Position numbers and translations under genes: made by a program. Of a DNA stretch of 64,000 nucleotides, positions 9,840-18,597 are shown one piece after another (the stretch's first letter is position 1; each line of letters opens with the position of its first letter). This DNA is from Methylocystis iwaonis (GTDB lineage Bacteria > Pseudomonadota > Alphaproteobacteria > Rhizobiales > Beijerinckiaceae), in assembly GCF_027925385.1 (NCBI RefSeq), contig NZ_AP027142.1, positions 3,248,501 through 3,312,500 on the forward strand, read 5' to 3'. The notes beneath the pieces were generated by a model that was not told where the DNA came from, did not search any database, and saw only the letters and a program-made list of their open reading frames with translations.

Positions 9840-10829
9840 CTAGGCGCCGTCGCCGCCTAATTTGAACAGCTTCTGCGCGTTCGTTCGGCCGATTTTACGG
9901 CGGTCGCCTTCGCTCATATCGACCGCATCGAACCAAAGGGCGGCTTGGTCGATGTTTTCGAAAGGCCAATCCGTCGAGAACAGGACGTGGTCGGCGCCCA
10001 GTTCGGCAATCGCGCACATCAGCGTCGGCGTGTGAAAGTTGCCCGACGTCGTCAGGTAAAAGTTTTCCTGGAAATAGTCGCGAAGGCCCCGTTTCGCTTT
10101 GTGCTTGGGCGGCGCCTTGGCCCATGCGTTGTGATGATCGACGCGCCAGATGCTGTAAGGGAGCCCTTCGCCGAGATGCCCCATTAGGATGGCCAGGCCA
10201 GGATGCTCGTCGAAGAGGCCCGATCCCATCAAGCGCAAGGCATGCACCGCCGTTTCGCTGCCGAAGGCCCAGGTGGGGCCCATGAGCCATTCCTGACCCT
10301 CGTAAACGCCGGCGTTGCGCGGCAGGGGATTCCGCGGATGAAGGTAGAATGGCGCGCCGAGTTGCTCCATGAGCGCCCAGAACGGACGGTACCTCGGCAT
10401 GTCGTAATACAGAGCCTCACGGTCGGCGCCAAGCTCGGTGAAGCCGTTCACAAGGGCGCCGCGAAAGCCGAGGGCGCCGATGCAGCGCTCCAACTCAACA
10501 CAGGCCGCGTCCGGGTCCTGCATCGGCAGCGCCGCAAAGCCTTGAAACCGATCCGGTCGTTTGGCGACCTGTTCCGCAAGATAATCGTTCAAGCGTCGGG
10601 CGGTTTCGATGGCCGTGGGGGCGTCTGGAATCTCTTGTATTCCGGGCGAGGTCAGCGACAGGATCATCATCTCCATGCCGTATTCGTCCATCAGCCGCAG
10701 ACGGCGGTCGTGGATGTCGAGAATCCTGCTTTTCAGCTCGTCCCAACGGTCGGCAGGCACGACGCCTTCGGAATCGTGAAGAAAATCCGCCGTGCCGAAA
10801 TGCTCCTCGAGCCCGATCTTCCCGTCCAT
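9840..10829 (-). CDS. Gamma-resorcylate (2,6-dihydroxybenzoate) decarboxylase-like amidohydrolase
   Basis: 329 residues from ATG at 10829. I chose this over the longer frame because GAGGG lies 5 nt upstream and the product then begins MDGKIGLEEHF, as in the family. As I recall the characterised enzyme, its metal and active-site residues fall at the same numbers here: Glu8 and His10 (LEEH), His164 (YLHPRNP), His218 (GHLGEG) and Asp287 (FSTDWPFEN). The family catalyses non-oxidative, cofactor-free decarboxylation of hydroxybenzoates in the cytoplasm, feeding resorcinol or catechol pathways. No such pathway genes are present here, so the exact substrate is open; a 2,3-dihydroxybenzoate decarboxylase is the main alternative. 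Upstream of the sulfatase gene. Confidence 0.85.
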   Translation of the reverse strand: MDGKIGLEEHFGTADFLHDSEGVVPADRWDELKSRILDIHDRRLRLMDEYGMEMMILSLTSPGIQEIPDAPTAIETARRLNDYLAEQVAKRPDRFQGFAALPMQDPDAACVELERCIGALGFRGALVNGFTELGADREALYYDMPRYRPFWALMEQLGAPFYLHPRNPLPRNAGVYEGQEWLMGPTWAFGSETAVHALRLMGSGLFDEHPGLAILMGHLGEGLPYSIWRVDHHNAWAKAPPKHKAKRGLRDYFQENFYLTTSGNFHTPTLMCAIAELGADHVLFSTDWPFENIDQAALWFDAVDMSEGDRRKIGRTNAQKLFKLGGDGA

Positions 10830-11033
10830 GATGTCCCTCTGCCGCTTCTGCCCAAACATTGCCGGAGGTGACAAGCTTAGCGTGGATCTGTCAACCGACG
10901 CTTACTATTTGCACGGGCATTCGGTAAGTCGGCGTTTGCTAAGGGACTGCTTTCCAGACGCCGGGTTTGAGATACATATTGAGCACGTCCTTTCCTTTCG
11001 CTCGGGCGGGCGAAAGGTGACGACGATGGAGAA

Positions 11034-11396
11034 GTGAACGTGGCGAGCGCAGCTCATCGAATGATCCGCATGCTCGCTTGGGCATGCGTCTTGGCGATCC
11101 TGGCGCTTTCACTGGCGCCCGGCGACGCTCGCCCGCACACTGCTCTGCCGGGAAAGCTCGAACATTTTATCGCCTATGCAGGAACGGGGCTCCTTTTCAG
11201 CATTGCCTATCGACGCCGTAGAACGCGGGCGCTGATTTGGGGCGCGCTCGTTATCGCGAGCGTCGTCTTGGAGGGGATTCAGAGTTTCATCCCCGGGCGG
11301 TCGCCCGACCTTCTCGACGCCTTAGCCAGCTCAACGGGACTGACCGTTGGGCTCGCATGTGGCGCCGCCTTGGCGCGTCTCTGGCCCCGCGCCTGA
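11034..11396 (+). CDS. VanZ-like small membrane protein
   Basis: 120 residues from a GTG start. Hydrophobic helices alternate with short loops: LAWACVLAILALSLAP, the KLEHFIAYAGTGLLF motif, ALIWGALVIASVVLEGIQSFIPGR, and a last helix with TGLTVGLACGAAL. The His-Phe-x-x-Tyr and E-x-x-Q-x-F-x-P-G-R signatures are typical of VanZ-like proteins; their biochemical role is poorly known. It stands alone, convergent with cusA. The stop falls 4 bp before dispersed repeat copy B. A divergent promoter would lie in the 200-bp gap before it. Confidence 0.8.
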   Translation: MNVASAAHRMIRMLAWACVLAILALSLAPGDARPHTALPGKLEHFIAYAGTGLLFSIAYRRRRTRALIWGALVIASVVLEGIQSFIPGRSPDLLDALASSTGLTVGLACGAALARLWPRA

Positions 11397-11400
11397 CCCA

Positions 11401-11540
11401 GAGCCCGTCATTGCGAGCGAAGCGAAGCAATCCAGGGCAGCGATGCGGCGCTGGTTTGCTTCGTCGGCTCCGCCTCCTCGCAACGACGGCGGTATTTCCC
11501 GTCGCTCGTTTTGCGAGCGTCGGGATCAACACCGAACCAC
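11401..11540. repeat. Dispersed palindromic repeat, copy B, coding for the cusA tail
   Basis: The repeat begins CCCGTCATTGCGAGCGAAG and contains the long inverted arms AAGCAATCCAGG / GGTTTGCTTCGTC and TTCCCGTCGCTCG / GCGAGCGTCGGG. A closely related copy is at about 22018-22157. Most of this copy is translated on the minus strand as the last 42 residues of CusA and supplies its stop codon. Confidence 0.8.
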
Positions 11541-14500
11541 AAAGCCCTACACCGGCCCCGCCATCGACTTGTAACCACGCGCAAGCTCGGTTGATCGTCC
11601 GCCGGCAAACCAACTCCCTTGATCAAAGCGTAGATCGCCGGAATGACCAAAAGCGTCAGCAAAGTGGACGAGACCATCCCGCCGATCATCGGGACCGCGA
11701 TGCGCTGCATGACCTCCGATCCGGCGCCGGTGCTCCAAAGGATCGGCACGAGGCCGGCCATGATCGCCACGACCGTCATCATCTTGGGGCGCACGCGCTC
11801 CACGGCGCCGAGCATGATGGCCTTGTGAAGATCCATCTTCGTGAAGGCTTTCCCTTCCTCGGCGCGTTGCGCCGCGATCTCCTGCCGCGCGGCGTCGAGA
11901 TAGATGAGCATGACGACGCCGGTCTCGGCCGCGACGCCTGCAAGCGCAATGAAACCCACGCCCACGGCGACCGACATGTTGAAGTTCATGACCCACATCA
12001 GCCAAACGCCGCCCACGAGCGCGAAGGGTAAGGACAGCATGACGATGAGCGTCTCGGTGATCTTGCGGAAATTCAGATAGAGCAGCAGGAAAATGATCGC
12101 GAGCGTCACCGGCACGACGACGCGCATGCGCGCTTCCGCGCGTTCGAGATATTCATATTGGCCGCTCCAGACAGCATAGGAGCCGGCGGGGAATTGAACC
12201 GCCTCGGAGACGGCCTTTTGCGCCTCGGTCACGAAGCCGCCAATGTCGCGGTCCCGGACATCGACGAAGATATAGACGGCGAGCTGCCCGTTCTCCGTGC
12301 GGATCGACGTCGGGCCGCGAACCAAATCCACCTTCGCGACCTCGCCTAGCGGGATGGTTCCGCCCCCAGCGAGCGGGATCAGAACGTCGCTCGCAATCGC
12401 GCGCGGGCTCGATCGGAAGTCGCGCGGATAGCGCACGTTCACGCCATAGCGCTCGCGCCCCTCCACTGTGGTGGTCACTGTTTCGCCGCCGAGGGCCGTG
12501 GCAATGGTCGCCTGCACGTCGTCCATCATCAGTCCGTAACGCGCGAGCGCTGCGCGATCAGGGATGATGTCGAGATAGTAACCGCCCATGACGCGCTCGG
12601 CATAAGCGGACGCGGCGCCACGAACGCCTTTCACGACCTTCTCGACCTGGCGCGCGAGTCCTTCGAGCTGCGCGAGATCGCGCCCCATGATCTTGACGCC
12701 GACAGGCGTGCGAATGCCGGTGGCGAGCATGTCGATGCGATTGCGGATCGGCATGGTCCAGGCGTTGGAGACGCCAGGAAATTGCAGCGCCGCGTCCATG
12801 TCGGCGACGAGACTTTCGACGGTCACGCCGGGCCGCCACTCCGCTTTCGGCTTGAGATCGATGACCGTCTCGAACATTTCGAGCGGCGCCGGATCGGTCG
12901 CCGTCGCTGCGCGGCCCGCCTTGCCGAAGGTGGATTTCACTTCCGGAAAGGATTTGATGATCCGGTCCTGCGTCTGCAGCAATTGCGCGGCCTTGGTCAC
13001 CGAAAGCCCCGGCAGCGTCGTCGGCATGTAGAGCAGCGCGCCTTCGTTGAGCGCCGGCATGAATTCGGAGCCGAGCTGGCGTGCGGGAATGATCGTGACG
13101 GCGACGGCCGCGAGCGCCAGAACGACAGTTGGAATTTTCGCACGCATCACGAGGCGGATGATCGGCCGGTAGATATAGATGAGCGCCCGATTGATCGGGT
13201 TTTTCTCCTCCGAGACGATCTTGCCGCGCACGAAAATCACCATCAGCGCCGGAACCAGCGTGACCGACAGAAGCGCCGACGACGCCATGGCGAAGGTCTT
13301 CGTATAAGCGAGCGGACTGAAGAGACGCCCTTCCTGCGACTCCAAAGTGAAGATCGGCAGGAAGGACACGGTGATGATCAGCAGGCTGAAGAACAGCGCC
13401 GGGCCGACTTCGGTCGCGGCGTCGATCAATATATCGATGCGCGGCGTATCGGGCGGGGCGCGCTCCAGACGTTTGTGCGCGTTCTCGATCATGACGATCG
13501 CCGCGTCGACCATGGCGCCGATGGCGATGGCGATGCCCCCTAAGCTCATAATGTTGGAGCCGAGCCCCAGCGCCTTCATCGCCGCGAAGGCCATCAGCAC
13601 GCCGACCGGCAGCATGATGATGGCGACCAGCGCGCTGCGGAAATGCAAAAGGAAGACGACGCAGACGAGCGCGACGATGACGCTTTCCTCGACCAGCGCG
13701 CCGCGCAGCGTTTCGATCGCCGCATGGATGAGCTCAGAGCGGTCATAGACCGGGACGATCTCGACGCCCTTGGGCAGGCTCGGCGCGAGCTGCGCCAGAG
13801 CGGCCTTGACATTGTCTATGACAGTGAGGGCGTTGGCGCCGTAGCGTTGCAGTGCAATGCCGCTCGCAACCTCGCCCTCGCCGTTGAGCTCCGTGATGCC
13901 GCGGCGCTCATCGGGCCCGAGCTCTATGCGCGCCACATCCTTGAGGAGCAGCGGCGTCCCGCCGCCGGCGCGCAGCACGATGTTCTCAAGGTCAGTGACT
14001 CCCTTCAGATAGCCGCGGCCGCGAACGATGAACTCGAATTCGGACAGTTCGACCGTGCGGCCGCCGACATCGGCATTATTGGCGCGGATGACCTCGCGAA
14101 TGCGCGAGAGCGGGATGTTGAGCGCGCGCAGGCGATTAGGATCGACGACGACGTTATATTGTCGAACGAAGCCGCCAACGCTTGCGACCTCGGCGACTCC
14201 TTCGGCCTTGGCGAGCCCGTAGCGCAGCGTCCAATCCTGCAGCGATCGCAGTTCGGCGAGCGTCATTTCCTTGGCGACGAGCGCATATTGATAGACCCAG
14301 CCGACGCCCGTGGCGTCCGGGCCGAGCACCGGCGCGGCGCCCGCGGGCAAGCGTTTGGTTGCGGCGCTCAAATATTCGAGCACACGCGAACGCGCCCAAT
14401 AGACGTCGACCCCATCCTCGAAGATGACATAGACGAAAGAGACGCCGAAGAAGGAGAAACCGCGCACCACTTTGGAGCGCGGCACGGTGAGCATGGCGCT

Positions 14501-14710
14501 TGTGAGAGGATAGGTGACCTGATCCTCGACCACCTGCGGCGCCTGACCCGGATATTCCGTATAGACGATCGCCTGCACGTCGGAGAGATCGGGAATGGCG
14601 TCGAGCGGCAGGGTGCGCAGCGCATAGAGACCCGCGGCGACGGCAAAGGCCGTGCCGACGAAGACCAGCACCAGATTGCGCGCCGACCAAGCAATGAGAC
14701 GGCCGATCAT
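11408..14710 (-). CDS. cusA: CusA-type heavy-metal RND efflux pump
   Basis: 1100 residues of HME-RND type. It starts MIGRLIAWSARNLVLV and contains LDAIPDLSDVQ, the TM4 proton-relay region GGIAIAIGAMVDAAIVMIEN, and the Met-bearing stretch TMPIRNRIDMLATGIRTP characteristic of Cu(I)/Ag(I) pumps. It exports monovalent copper or silver from periplasm and cytoplasm. Start overlaps the cusB stop by 4 bp. The normal C-terminus should end near LIKGVGLPADD. Here the frame continues about 60 codons, the last 42 of which (from FGVDPDARK to the stop) are dispersed-repeat DNA. Confidence 0.93.
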   Translation of the reverse strand: MIGRLIAWSARNLVLVFVGTAFAVAAGLYALRTLPLDAIPDLSDVQAIVYTEYPGQAPQVVEDQVTYPLTSAMLTVPRSKVVRGFSFFGVSFVYVIFEDGVDVYWARSRVLEYLSAATKRLPAGAAPVLGPDATGVGWVYQYALVAKEMTLAELRSLQDWTLRYGLAKAEGVAEVASVGGFVRQYNVVVDPNRLRALNIPLSRIREVIRANNADVGGRTVELSEFEFIVRGRGYLKGVTDLENIVLRAGGGTPLLLKDVARIELGPDERRGITELNGEGEVASGIALQRYGANALTVIDNVKAALAQLAPSLPKGVEIVPVYDRSELIHAAIETLRGALVEESVIVALVCVVFLLHFRSALVAIIMLPVGVLMAFAAMKALGLGSNIMSLGGIAIAIGAMVDAAIVMIENAHKRLERAPPDTPRIDILIDAATEVGPALFFSLLIITVSFLPIFTLESQEGRLFSPLAYTKTFAMASSALLSVTLVPALMVIFVRGKIVSEEKNPINRALIYIYRPIIRLVMRAKIPTVVLALAAVAVTIIPARQLGSEFMPALNEGALLYMPTTLPGLSVTKAAQLLQTQDRIIKSFPEVKSTFGKAGRAATATDPAPLEMFETVIDLKPKAEWRPGVTVESLVADMDAALQFPGVSNAWTMPIRNRIDMLATGIRTPVGVKIMGRDLAQLEGLARQVEKVVKGVRGAASAYAERVMGGYYLDIIPDRAALARYGLMMDDVQATIATALGGETVTTTVEGRERYGVNVRYPRDFRSSPRAIASDVLIPLAGGGTIPLGEVAKVDLVRGPTSIRTENGQLAVYIFVDVRDRDIGGFVTEAQKAVSEAVQFPAGSYAVWSGQYEYLERAEARMRVVVPVTLAIIFLLLYLNFRKITETLIVMLSLPFALVGGVWLMWVMNFNMSVAVGVGFIALAGVAAETGVVMLIYLDAARQEIAAQRAEEGKAFTKMDLHKAIMLGAVERVRPKMMTVVAIMAGLVPILWSTGAGSEVMQRIAVPMIGGMVSSTLLTLLVIPAIYALIKGVGLPADDQPSLRVVTSRWRGRCRALWFGVDPDARKTSDGKYRRRCEEAEPTKQTSAASLPWIASLRSQ

Positions 14711-16083
14711 TTGCCCGCCTCTGCGTGGTCGAGCGCCTGCAGTGCGGCTTTGAGATTGCTTTCGGCGTCGATCAGGAAGTTCGCCGACGTCACGATGCGG
14801 TCGCCCTCAGCAAGGCCGCTGGCAATTTCCGCATAGCCGTCGCCGCGCTTCCCGATCTTGATTTCGCGCGGCTCGAAATGACCCTCGCCCTTATCGAGGA
14901 TGACGACTTGTCGCTTGCCGGCGTCGATGATGGCGCTCTCCGGCGCGGCCAGAACCTTCTCCTTGCCGCCCGCTTCGATCTCGACGTCAGCAAACATGTC
15001 GCCGAGCAGGCGCCCCTCGGGATTTGGCAGCTCGATGCGCACGCGGGCCGTGCGGGTCTCCATATTCAAATGCGGATAGATGAGCGCGACGCGCCCTTTG
15101 AAAGGATGATCGGGGTAGGAGCGCGCGCGGATGATCGCCGTCTGCCCCGGCGCCACGGTCTCCACGTCGCGCTCCGGTATATCGGCCAAAATCCAGACAA
15201 GGCTGTGGTCGACGATGCGAAACAGCGTCTCGCCCGGCGCCGCGCGCATCCCGCTCAGCGCCGTGCGCTCGATGACATGGCCGTCCTGCGGCGCGGGCCA
15301 GTCGATGACGCGTGGCACGCGGCGGCTGCGCGCGATCGCGGCGATCGTCACATTGTCGAGTCCGAGATTGACGAGTCGGCGCCGCGCCCCTTCCGTGCGC
15401 GCCGCCGAATGCGCGTTGAGCACGGCCACATATTCCGCGGCGGCGCTCGAGAGGTCGGGCCCATAGACGCGCATGAGCGGCTGGCCCTTATGCACATAAT
15501 CGCCCTCGGCGATCTTCTCGACGGATTCGATGAAGCCCTCGAAGCGCAGCGCAACGACCGCAGTTCGCCGCGGATCGAAATCCACGCGGCCCGCCGCGCG
15601 CACAGGAACGGTCACAGCCCGACGCTCGACAGGCTCCGAGCGCACGCCCGTCTTTTGCAGCTTGCCGGGGCTGATCGTGACGGTCGAAACGTCCTGCGCT
15701 TCGTCCTCATAGACAGGGACGTAGTCCATTCCCATCGGGTCTTTCTTGGGAACGGGCGACGTGTCCGGAAGGCCCATGGGGTTGCGGTAATAGCGAATGC
15801 GCCGGCCGGTCGATTGCGTTTGCGCAACTTCCGGCGGCTTGTCCTCGAAGGAGACATCCTCGCTGGCGCGAACGGCGACATAGTCCTTGCCGGCGGCGTT
15901 CTTCTTCGGCTTTATCGAATAGAAGGGGCCATCCGGATCACGGTAGTAGATGATTGGGCCGATCCCTTGCGCATGCATCTCGCCGGCGTTGCGCGGCGTC
16001 TCTGCGCGCCACAGCCACAGGCCGGCGGCGCCGAGCGCGACAGCGGCGAGGACGGCCGAAAAAATGAGTTTTGCGCGGCTCAT
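14707..16083 (-). CDS. cusB: CusB-type efflux periplasmic adaptor with heavy-metal-binding domains
   Basis: 458 residues. A single N-terminal anchor or signal helix (LIFSAVLAAVALGAAGLWLW) is followed by two copies of a YYR-x-P type heavy-metal-binding domain. The first (IIYYRDPDGP, about residues 44-75) is degenerate and lacks the Met residues. The second (RIRYYRNPMGLPDTSPVPKK then DPMGMDYVPVYE, about 94-128) is intact. Adaptor domains follow (VRAAGRVDFDPRRTAVVALR, GDYVHKGQPLMRVYGPDL). It delivers metal to CusA and links it to CusC. It overlaps both neighbours by 4 bp, so the three subunits are translationally coupled. Confidence 0.92.
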   Translation of the reverse strand: MSRAKLIFSAVLAAVALGAAGLWLWRAETPRNAGEMHAQGIGPIIYYRDPDGPFYSIKPKKNAAGKDYVAVRASEDVSFEDKPPEVAQTQSTGRRIRYYRNPMGLPDTSPVPKKDPMGMDYVPVYEDEAQDVSTVTISPGKLQKTGVRSEPVERRAVTVPVRAAGRVDFDPRRTAVVALRFEGFIESVEKIAEGDYVHKGQPLMRVYGPDLSSAAAEYVAVLNAHSAARTEGARRRLVNLGLDNVTIAAIARSRRVPRVIDWPAPQDGHVIERTALSGMRAAPGETLFRIVDHSLVWILADIPERDVETVAPGQTAIIRARSYPDHPFKGRVALIYPHLNMETRTARVRIELPNPEGRLLGDMFADVEIEAGGKEKVLAAPESAIIDAGKRQVVILDKGEGHFEPREIKIGKRGDGYAEIASGLAEGDRIVTSANFLIDAESNLKAALQALDHAEAGK

Positions 16084-17312
16084 AGCGCGCCTCCTGCCAG
16101 ACGTTCGAGGTCGGCGTATTTGCTCTGCTCCTCGACCTTCAAAGCGAGAAGCTCCAGTTCGACGGCGCGCAGGCGCCGCTCAGATTCGAGAAGCGTCGCG
16201 AGATTGGTCGTTCCGGCGTCGAAACCGCTGCGCGCCGTCTCGACAGACAGCCGCGCCGGGGGAAGCTGGCGCTGCTCGAAGATTTTGATCGCCTTGCGGA
16301 TGGCCTCCAAGCGATACCACGCCTCGGCGACGTCTCCGTCGAGGCGGATACGAAGCGCGTCGTTGCGCGCCTGCGCGGCCCCGAGACTGGCGCTGGCCGC
16401 GCGCTGCTCGGCGTCCTTCGCTTCATATTGCAGCGGCACTTTGAAGCCCAGCAGGAACATGCCGCTGTTTTCGCCGCTCTGGCGCTGCACGAAATTCGCG
16501 CCGGCGGTGATGTCCGGATAGTAGTTGAGGTCGGTCAATTCCTTCGTGGTCGTGGCGGAGCGCACCTGCGCATGCGTCGCCGCGAGCTGGGGATTCGACG
16601 ACCGGGCAAGATCCTGGACGCCGGAGAGCGTCAGCTTTGTCCTCAGCGGCGGAAAGCCCTTGGACGGCGCCAGCGGCGCACGCGCGTCGCGGCCGATGAG
16701 CGCATTCAAGCGCGCGGCCGACGATTTGACGTCCCCCTCCCTGCGGGCGACGTCGGCGGCCGCGGTGGCCGCCTCCAGCTCGGACCTGATGACCTCCTGC
16801 TGATCGACCGAGCTTGCGCCATAACGCAGTCGCAACAACTCCAGGAGCTGATCGACGCGCTGCTGGAGCGACTTCGATAATTCCAGCGCGCGCTGGGCGG
16901 CGCTGTATTGGGCGTAGGCGGTCTTCACACGAGCGACGAGATCGACCTCCATCGCCTGGCTCTGATGCCGCGACGCATCGGCGTCCGCCTGGGCGACGCC
17001 TTTTTCGAGGTCCGTCTTACCCCAGAGTCTGAAGGTCTGCTCGACGCCGATCCAGCGCTGGCCAACGCCCTTGCTGTTCACGTCCCATGCCTGCAGGGTG
17101 ATCGTCGGGTCGGGTTGAACCCCGGCGGCGCCCACGCGCTGCAAGGCCGCGTCGGCGTCGAGAACGGCGGCCGCGAGCTCTGGACTGAGCCGCCGCGCCA
17201 AGGCCACCACGCTCTCCGCCGTCGCGCCGGGCGGACTCCTTTCCGCCCCCGAAACAGGCGAAGCGAAAACGCCTATCGCGACGCAGATCGACAAAAAAAC
17301 GAGTCGCCTCAT
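16080..17312 (-). CDS. cusC: CusC-type TolC-family outer-membrane efflux protein
   Basis: 410 residues with a cleavable signal (LVFLSICVAIGVFASPVSGA) and no lipobox. Two outer-membrane-efflux repeats rich in Ala/Gln/Leu coiled coil follow (about 30-200 and 215-405). Examples are VKTAYAQYSAAQRALELSK and LYYG-type duct helices such as ELTDLNYYPDITAGA. It forms the outer-membrane channel of the Cus-type pump. The metal assignment comes from its 4-bp overlap with cusB and with the upstream FixH-like gene, not from the protein itself. Confidence 0.88.
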   Translation of the reverse strand: MRRLVFLSICVAIGVFASPVSGAERSPPGATAESVVALARRLSPELAAAVLDADAALQRVGAAGVQPDPTITLQAWDVNSKGVGQRWIGVEQTFRLWGKTDLEKGVAQADADASRHQSQAMEVDLVARVKTAYAQYSAAQRALELSKSLQQRVDQLLELLRLRYGASSVDQQEVIRSELEAATAAADVARREGDVKSSAARLNALIGRDARAPLAPSKGFPPLRTKLTLSGVQDLARSSNPQLAATHAQVRSATTTKELTDLNYYPDITAGANFVQRQSGENSGMFLLGFKVPLQYEAKDAEQRAASASLGAAQARNDALRIRLDGDVAEAWYRLEAIRKAIKIFEQRQLPPARLSVETARSGFDAGTTNLATLLESERRLRAVELELLALKVEEQSKYADLERLAGGAL

Positions 17313-17701
17313 GGAGTCGCCTGCAAGATCAGCCGGCCCTGGAGCGTTCCGGTCTCTCCCTGAATCTTCGCCGCGATGGACATGCGCCAGCGTCCCTCAT
17401 CCGTCAGATCGACCTTGAAGCGGTAAAGGCCAGGCTCAGGGCTTTGCGTCAGTTCGATGGCGCTCGTCATCGATTCCATGTCATCCGGCGCCATGTCGAG
17501 TCGCGTGGCGAAAATAATGGCGTCGCCAACAAGTTTGCCGTCCGGTTTATGGACCAGGCGCACATCGGCGAAGCTTTGCCCCTTTTTGATTCGAGTTTGA
17601 ACCAGTTGAAATGCGTAATCGTCGGCCGCCGCGCGGGCATATCCGAGGCCGAGCGCGAAGACAGCCATCGCGCCGACAAGCCGCAAGAAGTTCTGTCGCA
17701 T
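17309..17701 (-). CDS. FixH/YtkA-like periplasmic protein
   Basis: 130 residues with signal peptide (LRLVGAMAVFALGLGYARAAA). A single beta-rich domain (about 27-128) contains GQSFADVRLVHKPDGK, MAPDDMESM and PEPGLYRFKVDLTDEGRWRM, the pattern of YtkA/FixH-like domains often found next to copper or heavy-metal efflux genes. The Met-Asp-rich centre (MAPDDMESM) could contact metal. Its stop overlaps the cusC start by 4 bp, so it belongs to the Cus operon as first coupled gene. Exact function is not established; a periplasmic copper-handling role is inferred. Confidence 0.75.
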   Translation of the reverse strand: MRQNFLRLVGAMAVFALGLGYARAAADDYAFQLVQTRIKKGQSFADVRLVHKPDGKLVGDAIIFATRLDMAPDDMESMTSAIELTQSPEPGLYRFKVDLTDEGRWRMSIAAKIQGETGTLQGRLILQATP

Positions 17702-17887
17702 CTGTGAGTTCTCTCACGCCTCACGCGCAAGCGTCGCTGCGCGCAAGTGGGCTACCGCCCCGCTGGGGGCCTGATATGAGATCGTAAGACGGAGAATCCG
17801 GGCCGCTCGCGCGCGTTGGCCCGATGGCGTCACCCACCGAGGCGCCCATGATGGCGCACGCGCACGGAGCGGGCCCTAGGTGGGCGC

Positions 17888-18211
17888 TCAGAGAATCGGG
17901 GGACGAAGGTCCGGCGGCGCCGTGCGCCCTCGATAGGCCGCGTCGTCGAATATACGACGCGCCGGTGAGAGCGCGGCCGTGATCGTCGGCACAAGGGCGC
18001 TAGGCGGCGTCAACTGAATAGCGCCGCAAATGAGAGAATCGCAGTGCCGCGGCGCCGTCGCATGGTTGGCCGAATGGTCGGGGCAGTCGTCCGCTGCGGT
18101 CATCGCCGCACAGGCATGGGGCGCAGGCGCAGCGTAACCCGGCGCCGCCGCCCACAGAGCGGCGATGACGAGCATCGCAGAGACGATAAGGCGCAGCCAG
18201 TTGAGCTTCAT
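17888..18211 (-). CDS. Small exported Cys/His protein, DUF2946-like
   Basis: 107 residues from ATG at 18211, with GGGAA about 7 nt upstream. A signal-type helix (LIVSAMLVIAALWAAAPGYA) is followed by a short region with several Cys and His (CAAM, DDCPDHSANHA, RHCDSLICG). The C-terminus is Arg/Pro-rich and ends RGRTAPPDLRPPIL. The APP near the C-terminus and the Cys/His centre recall DUF2946-type proteins, which cluster with copper genes and TonB receptors. A similar but distinct protein is encoded at 29886-30326. A copper-binding or copper-sensing role is inferred from context only. Confidence 0.6.
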   Translation of the reverse strand: MKLNWLRLIVSAMLVIAALWAAAPGYAAPAPHACAAMTAADDCPDHSANHATAPRHCDSLICGAIQLTPPSALVPTITAALSPARRIFDDAAYRGRTAPPDLRPPIL

Positions 18212-18307
18212 TGCGTTTCCCGGCCACACAATAACACAGAAGGTCCGGTCGGCAACCATCGGGGGACGGCGAACTCAACCGCGGATCGGACCAGCCACCG
18301 AAGGCGC

Positions 18308-18526
18308 TCATCGGCAAATCCAGACCCAGCCCTCGCCTGCGTCCCAATCCCAGCAGACGCTGTGCACATGGCGCCCCTTCTCGCCGCTCCAGTCGCGGTG
18401 CATATGGCGGTAGTGGCCGCCGAGGTGCTGCATGGCGCTATGTTCCCGGTGCTCCTGGCTTTGCGACGCCGCCGGCAGGGTCGTCGCGAGCAGAAGCGCC
18501 GCCATCATCATCAACCGCTTCGGCAT
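18308..18526 (-). CDS. Small exported His-rich protein
   Basis: 72 residues from ATG at 18526, with GAGGCGG 4 nt upstream; the longer frame lacks such a site. The signal peptide (MPKRLMMMAALLLATTLPAA) gives a mature peptide of about 50 residues. It is rich in His (EHREHS, HLGGHYRHMHRD, GRHVHS) and ends in a Trp/Cys motif (VCWDWDAGEGWVWICR). I do not recognise a family. The composition suggests a small periplasmic copper or zinc binder. It lies between the DUF2946-like gene (96 bp downstream) and the hypothetical gene (71 bp upstream), all on one strand. Confidence 0.65.
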   Translation of the reverse strand: MPKRLMMMAALLLATTLPAASQSQEHREHSAMQHLGGHYRHMHRDWSGEKGRHVHSVCWDWDAGEGWVWICR

Positions 18527-18597
18527 TTGTCCGCCTCTTCGATAAGCGCGCCCGATCGGCCGTTCGCCGCTTTCCGAACGGCCGGCGGGATGCGCGC

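Noticed and set aside
9029..9865. 278-codon + strand frame antisense to the sulfatase
   Set aside because: The sulfatase on the minus strand has a Tat signal and an intact CSPAR motif; the + frame has no recognisable domain.
14725..16521. 598-codon + strand frame antisense to cusB/cusC
   Set aside because: Arg/Ala/Asp-rich antisense shadow; the minus-strand genes are full-length members of known families with coupled starts.
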